Shown here in pieces: positions 48,094 through 64,000 of a DNA stretch of 64,000 nt. The position numbers and the translations under genes are program-made. Each line of letters begins with the position of its first letter. Position 1 is the stretch's first letter. Below the pieces are notes generated by a model. It was not told where the DNA came from. It was given only the letters and a program-made list of their open reading frames with translations, and did not search any database. Location: NCBI GenBank assembly GCA_020002185.1, contig CM034543.1, positions 33,768,465-33,832,464 of the forward strand. The letters are read 5' to 3'. The DNA is from Paraescarpia echinospica (lineage: Eukaryota; Annelida; Polychaeta; Sabellida; Siboglinidae).

Positions 48094-48685
48094 AATGCAT
48101 TCAAGTACACTTTACTATTATTTAGATTTTCAAGCACTTTCACATAATAGTACAATCTCAAATACTAGTTTTATATTATGTATTTCTGCTAAACATAATA
48201 ATTAATAAAGTAGTTTACCACGAAAATTTGAATAATTAATTTAGTAGTCGAAACCTTTCATAAAACAATGGTGCCGAAACAAAAAAATATTCGCCTATAT
48301 TTGTTGCGTTGGCAACGATACTACCTCTGCGATGATGCAATTTCAACGAATTTGTTTTTTAAAACACTGCCAATGCGATCGAATTGTCCTGCCGAAGACA
48401 TCAACTTTTGCTGCCTAGCTGAAGCGATAAGGCAGCTGAAGCTTCCTTAGTGCAAAACCGAGAGGTGTTGCAGTCGTATTTCTTTCTGATGCAGTCAAAA
48501 TGAAAAACGGTTTGTTTTATCGTTATTTAGTTTTTTCTAATATGTATTAGAAATACTGCGAACAGTAGATTGTATTCGTTTTTCATATTTCAAATATGAA
48601 AACGAAAAACGAACATTGTTTACTTTTTACTTTTTCTTTTGCAAATTTCAAAACAAAAAAGGAAAAGATTGTATATACACGGACC
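48094..48685. repeat. right inverted terminal repeat
   Basis: Partner of 40136-40731. It holds a 60-codon frame (48268-48450) whose counterpart in the left arm is disrupted, so it is not treated as a gene. Confidence 0.85.
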
Positions 48686-48879
48686 ATGACATCGATCAAG
48701 CTTCGAGTTGCCAACAATGTTTACTAAACAGTTATGTCACCACGAAAAATTCTGCATAAGCGTCACTTGTAAAAATACAAAAAAATAGTCATGTTACTCC
48801 CTGCATGCAACACTGAACATGAAAATTAGGCAGGCTTCAGAGAATTGATCCTGGATGTAATTAATTATCCAGATGTACT

Positions 48880-48943
48880 TTGTAAAATGCTTTGAGCAGT
48901 CCTGTAGATTGGATACAGCGCTATATATCAGAACTTTCCTTTC
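48880..48943 (+). mobile_element. SINE family A tail fragment
   Basis: AAAATGCTTTGAGCAGTCCT, then ATACAGCGCTATAT and AGAACTTTCCTTT: the 3' tail of family A in plus orientation without head or body. Confidence 0.65.
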
Positions 48944-49416
48944 CTACAGTACTTAATAAATTCATACATAAAAAAGTATGGTAATCTAGACAAATTATCT
49001 AGGTACTGAATTCATTAATCCATAAACAAATCTGGTAATCCCACAACTTCGTAACTAGCTAAACCACTGATCTAAATATATCTAAATATACCTATATTTA
49101 GATCACTGAACTGGTGCCACCTAGTGGATAATTGCCATTACGATGACCATGTCATCTTCCAGGCATCGTATCGACCCGAACTCACCATTTATGCTACCTT
49201 TTAACAAGCAGCAGCTCAATAGATGATGGATTGTGGGGCTGACCAGTGGGTTTACGGATTTACAATGAAGATGTTAACTAAAATGGCAGAAATCCGAACG
49301 AACAGATTTCCATATGAACAGGTCTAGTTTTCCGTCGTAAAATAGTGTGTTCAGTAAAACAGAATATCGTTAAAATCGAGAACATATTGTACACAGCACT
49401 AGAGGGAAGGGTAAAG

Positions 49417-49680
49417 AGGGGTGCAGCAGTCGAGTGAGAGAGCGCCAGACTGACCGTCAAAGGAACCAGGGGTTTGATTCTTACTATCAACCGCCAATTC
49501 AGAACATGGCCTATTTCGTTTACCCCACATTGCCTGTGTCTTTTGGACGCGAAACTATAATCCATTGGTCCCTTCTGCCTCGTGTCTATGCCAGGGCAAG
49601 TAAAACGTCACAGGCAGGGGGTAAATGTGTAATCTGGAATAGACTCTCGAACTGTAGAGAAGGAAAGCTCTGAAAACTAA
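49417..49680 (+). mobile_element. tRNA-derived SINE (family B), copy 2
   Basis: Collinear with 22016-22285. The B box is decayed to GGGGTTTGATTC. It lies just downstream of the AADAT gene end. Confidence 0.7.
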
Positions 49681-49875
49681 ACTTAATAATACTCTGTAGC
49701 AACATACTGCATTCATTGTACATGTACTAAGCCTACTGTACACTTGACAACTATTTGAGACATGGATATATTTAAAATCTTTCATTCCAATAAGCATACT
49801 GGGGTATGGAGTCATTTTCTTTGGTTCCTGTGGTTCCTGAGTACAGCCGTCTCAGCAGACGTGACTGGCAGGTGA

Positions 49876-60700
<10,825 letters not shown>

Positions 60701-60707
60701 TTTTTGG

Positions 60708-61750
60708 GTGTCCAGCGTCATCGGTTTAGATTGGTCCACTACATTAATGTATCGTTGCTATTGTAGGGCATTTCGATATGTATTATTTTCTTTCAAAGTT
60801 AACGAAGGAATCCTGAAAATAATTATGAGATTAAATCTAAATTTGAGGGAAATATAGCACATTAAAGTTAAACAACGTAGGGTGGCGTTTTAAGTGCGTG
60901 TCCAGCGTCATCGTCGGAAATGGCTACCTACAAAAACCTAGAAAACGTACACCGTTTTAACCTTTTCATGCCTACCAGCTACCCCCCTGCATAAATAACT
61001 CTCTCGATGGCACTACCAATAGTCACGATATGTCTCGGTCAAAAGAAGAAAAACCAAATTGGTGGCGTGTCCAGCGTCATCGCGTGTCCAGCGTCATCAT
61101 AACGAAAACTGAAAAACACCGCTCAGAGCGCATAGATACCTTGATCCAGAGGAATCAAGACGGTCAATGCATTAGAGGTCGACGTCTCCATGCAGTCAAA
61201 AGCTTTTCCGACTCTTAGACGACCTACTTGGGAGCAGTGGACCGATGTTTACTCAGTTTAAATGAAACTGTACCAGAAACGAGCGTGAATACGGTAAATA
61301 AAAACCGCAGTAGTATTTACAGCGATATTATTCGTATAAGTTATATGCGGACATATTAATAAGCAAAACAATGAACGTGATATGCGAGTAACCTGACGTG
61401 CGAGACCCCCAGATGTCAAAGCTGCTAAATGACGCTGGACACGCCAAATTGACTAAAATATATCTCAGTGCAGTAATTAGAACCGGTACCCTAAGTTATG
61501 GTCTTGATTTGTTAGGAACATATTGTAAGAAACTGAATATTTCCAAACAAAATGTGGTGACATGGTCATTCGTTGGTTACTGTCAAAACGTTACTGTCTT
61601 TATGCCTAATTTACTTTATGTAAGAGCTCTCAGTTTACATTTGGAAAAGAAGATAAGACAGCTAGCATACCAGTAGAATATAATGTGGGCGAACTTGATA
61701 GATACGTTTGAAGAAATACAGACATTACACGTGGTGATGACGCTGGACAC
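60708..61750. repeat. cluster of six GTGTCCAGCGTCATC motifs, four forward and two reverse
   Basis: Forward copies at 60708, 60898, 61067 and 61084 (the last two 17 bp apart). Reverse copies at 61428-61442 (one mismatch, T instead of C at the last position) and 61736-61750. Most are preceded by GC or GGC. The converging arrangement over 1.04 kb resembles subterminal repeats bound by a transposase, but no transposase or terminal inverted repeats are recognised. The open frames at 61030-61218 and 61398-61676 have no known family. Confidence 0.75.
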
Positions 61751-61865
61751 GTGTTGACACTGGAAATGCAGTTATGGGAAGGTGTGTTCCTGCATGCAAT
61801 AATACTAATAACTGTAACAAATAGTTATTACATTTACATTACAAAACTATCACATACTATTTCTA

Positions 61866-62238
61866 AGGCGACGGAACCTGGGGGAGGGTTGGGGGGCGAG
61901 CCCCCAATATTTTGGTGGGGGCTTGATATAGCATTAGCCATATAGCATTAGCCCCCAATATTTGGGGAAAGAGTGCATTCTGTTGTTTTATTGAGTCAAG
62001 GGGACTGCAATTGGTGAGCTTCATTTCAAGAGGGACTGGTGGAATTGGAGGTTTATGGAGAGCCTAGGGGGTGCAGTTGGATGTTTTGGAGAGTCTCAAG
62101 AGGGTGCAATTGGAGAGTTTTGGAGAGCCTCAAAAGGGGGTGCAATTTGACGTTTTCGGTAAGCCTCAAGCGGGTGCAACTGGAGGTTTTTTGGTGAACC
62201 TCATCCCCCGAATATTCCTTAATGTTCCGACGCCTGTG
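61866..62238. mobile_element. MITE (GGCGTCGGAAC family) with internal minisatellite
   Basis: Left end AGGCGACGGAACCTG, right end TGTTCCGACGCCTG, inverted with one mismatch in the core. The left interior has GCCCCCAATATTT-type G/C-rich text shared with the fragment at 59095. The rest is a minisatellite. No coding sequence. Confidence 0.7.
61990..62207. repeat. 34-36-bp minisatellite inside the MITE
   Basis: About six degenerate units around GGGTGCAATTGGAG and TTTTGGAGAGCCTCAA. Confidence 0.85.
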
Positions 62239-62239
62239 C

Positions 62240-63090
62240 ATTTATTGGCCGTAACGTCAAGAACATTATGTAAATACGGCTTACCCTTCATAATGTATGC
62301 TATAAGTACTTACATGTTGCATTCATAGCAATTAACTATATCGTCGTGGGAAATGTAATTATGAAGAAAAACGTACTACAAATACACCCACAAATGTCAC
62401 AAGGAGTATGAGCCGGCGCAACAAATTGTGTTATTACACCATCTGCTGAACACATTCCCAGGAATAATGAACCTACACGTAAGTCACTGCTTTGGGGAAG
62501 GATATTGAAAAACTGCGACAACATGAATAGGCCTTTGAAAAACAGTTATTTTGTCAAGACAAGCCGGGCAATATTCTTCGGAAGTCACGTGAAAAGAAGT
62601 CGGGGGAAAGGGAGCATGATCGTTAAGACGTTGCAACTGGACTACCACAAGCAACATCTCGCAGGACAAGACACAATGCGTGGGACGGTCGTCTGCAGTT
62701 AGAATGGATGCATTTCCTGTCAGGAAGTAGTTTGCGGCGACTAATGATAAGAAGAAGCAATTGAAGAAGGAAAATACATTTGATCTTTAAACCCTGCATA
62801 CTAAATCGTGCGAGGGAAATACAAATACAAAAATCATATCCTGCTTGTTTTGTCAGCCAATAATGATCCCTGGTGTTACTGAAAGAACTGCGGTAATTTA
62901 AAATAGACCTTCCCATGAAACAACACAATACTATAATAATGACCAAAGTATCCTTGATGGAAACAAAATGTTTCCAAGTCAAATACTTTATTATGCCTCT
63001 TGATTAGTATTAAGTGGCATATATACTAGATGATTTTATAATATTTTTCCGTTTACATGTCATTTCAAATACTCAAATTATTATAGTGTA
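62240..63090. other. unique DNA, no gene seen
   Basis: Open frames on both strands without recognisable domains. Confidence 0.4.
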
Positions 63091-63092
63091 GT

Positions 63093-63204
<112 letters not shown>

Positions 63205-64000
63205 TATTTATTTGACCATCATAAGCTTCCATCATAAACTACAATATAATATTCATTGTAAGGTCAGGGAGGCTCCCATTAAGACAATTATATGCCGCTA
63301 ACATGGGAGCCACCCCACCGATGTAACATAATTATATGATTATCACGTGATCAACTATATATGCATACATATATGTGTATACATAGTATATATATACATA
63401 AATTAGTTTAAACAAATGCAAAGTCATGTCTAATTTAAGAATGACATATGTAACAGTTAGAAATATGACAACATGATTCATAATTCTTGATAAAGTATTT
63501 TTTTGTATAAGTGGAAAAACCATATGAACTATGTGTAGAAATTTTATCAAGGATGATATTTGGAGTATTGTTAACAGTTTGTATAATGTTGTGTCTGATG
63601 TACGTTTTTGCATATTGATGATTAACTCTGGGAATAAATAAGTTGTTTTTACCACGTGTGTTGTATTGATGAATTGCAAAGTTGTACGTGTATGGAATAC
63701 GACGGAAGTATTCTGGTATAAGCTTGTTGATCAATTTGTAATAACATTTGAGCTGTTGGAGTTTATAGATGTCATCCAGCTTAAGAAATTTACATTCTTT
63801 GAAGATGGGATCTGTTTGAGAATTGTATTTACTTGAAGTAACTATTCGCACTGCTTTCTTTTGAAGTTTAAAAATGCGGTGGGCTTGATAATCCCACACC
63901 AATATGTCATAATCAATCTTGGGAAGAATGAGCGAATTATACATTATAGATAATATATTCTTAGGTAATACATTTTAAAGTTTATTTAAAATTCCAATTA
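63205..64000 (-). mobile_element. 3' end of a second LINE, running off the window
   Basis: Minus strand: the C-terminal region of the RT protein, then a 3' untranslated region with GGGAGCCTCCC text, then (CTGT)n. The element continues past base 64000. Confidence 0.8.
63435..64000 (-). pseudogene. LINE RT C-terminal domain, partial
   Basis: The 169-codon frame from 63944 contains MYNSLILPKIDYDILVWDYQ, IFKLQKKAVRIVTSSKYNSQ, TDPIFKECKFLKL and a Lys/Tyr-rich end, the thumb and C-terminal text common to CR1/L2-like LINEs. The frame continues upstream as NVLPKNILSI but meets an in-frame TAA at 63977-63975, so the copy is dead. No RT catalytic blocks are in the window. Confidence 0.8.

Larger units (their letters stand above)
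40136..48685 (+). mobile_element. 8.5-kb element with long inverted terminal repeats and a tyrosine-recombinase retrotransposon
   Basis: The outer arms (40136-40731 and 48094-48685) are inverted copies of about 595 bp. Inside, on the plus strand, lie remnants of gag with a Cys/His zinc-knuckle region, reverse transcriptase, RNase H and a tyrosine recombinase, the order found in DIRS/Ngaro-group retrotransposons. Frames are broken in many places. 41061-42060 is an assembly gap of unknown content. Either this is one recombinase retrotransposon with unusually long inverted ends, or a retrotransposon inserted in an older inverted-repeat element. Confidence 0.7.

Noticed and set aside
48268..48450. 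60-codon frame in the right inverted repeat
   Set aside because: The matching left arm is disrupted in that frame and there is no domain.

Overview
The window is nuclear DNA from a metazoan. Protein-coding sequence is sparse and cut by introns with ordinary GT/AG sites. The DNA is AT-rich and full of decayed transposons, tRNA-derived SINEs, MITE-like elements and very long minisatellites. The mix of a Penelope-like element with GIY-YIG, a tyrosine-recombinase (DIRS/Ngaro-like) retrotransposon, several CR1/L2-like LINEs and SINEs fits a marine invertebrate, perhaps a lophotrochozoan, cnidarian or basal deuterostome. I cannot name the species from sequence alone.

Layout. 1-5801: minisatellite of 35/36-bp units with higher-order repeats, open at the window start. 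7711-9008: two small, paralogous, single-exon immunoglobulin-domain membrane proteins in tandem, each with a 3' splice site just before its start codon. 9009-16400: mostly repeats (SINEs, MITEs, a dead LINE, a 305-bp repeat pair, CA microsatellites). 16438-19905: a 3.5-kb minisatellite of 24- then 31-bp units. 22-29 kb: two SINE families, an 18-bp minisatellite and other repeats. 29724-31198: a degenerate Penelope-like element. 33991-35265: a single-exon gene for a 424-aa single-pass membrane protein that I do not recognise. 37-39 kb: repeats and a dead LINE. 40136-48685: an 8.5-kb element bounded by inverted repeats of about 595 bp, holding gag, RT, RNase H and tyrosine-recombinase remnants and a 1-kb assembly gap. 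49876-59628, minus strand: the C-terminal half of a kynurenine/alpha-aminoadipate aminotransferase (AADAT) gene in six clear exons plus a probable terminal exon; its 5.1-kb intron hosts a 5'-truncated LINE. 60.7-61.75 kb: a cluster of six copies of a 15-bp motif arranged four forward, two reverse. 61866-62238: a MITE containing a minisatellite. 63205-64000: the 3' end of another LINE, tailed by a (CTGT)n run.

The host genes are therefore the Ig pair, the 424-aa membrane protein and AADAT. Nothing suggests they share a pathway; AADAT is a mitochondrial or cytosolic PLP enzyme of lysine and tryptophan catabolism, and the others look like cell-surface proteins. The most unusual signals are the Ig pair (no poly(A) signal or usable intron donor between the genes), the inverted-repeat-bounded recombinase retroelement, the 15-bp motif cluster, and two separate cases of a minisatellite inside a MITE. 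Long open frames in the minisatellites are a by-product of stop-free repeat units and are not treated as genes.
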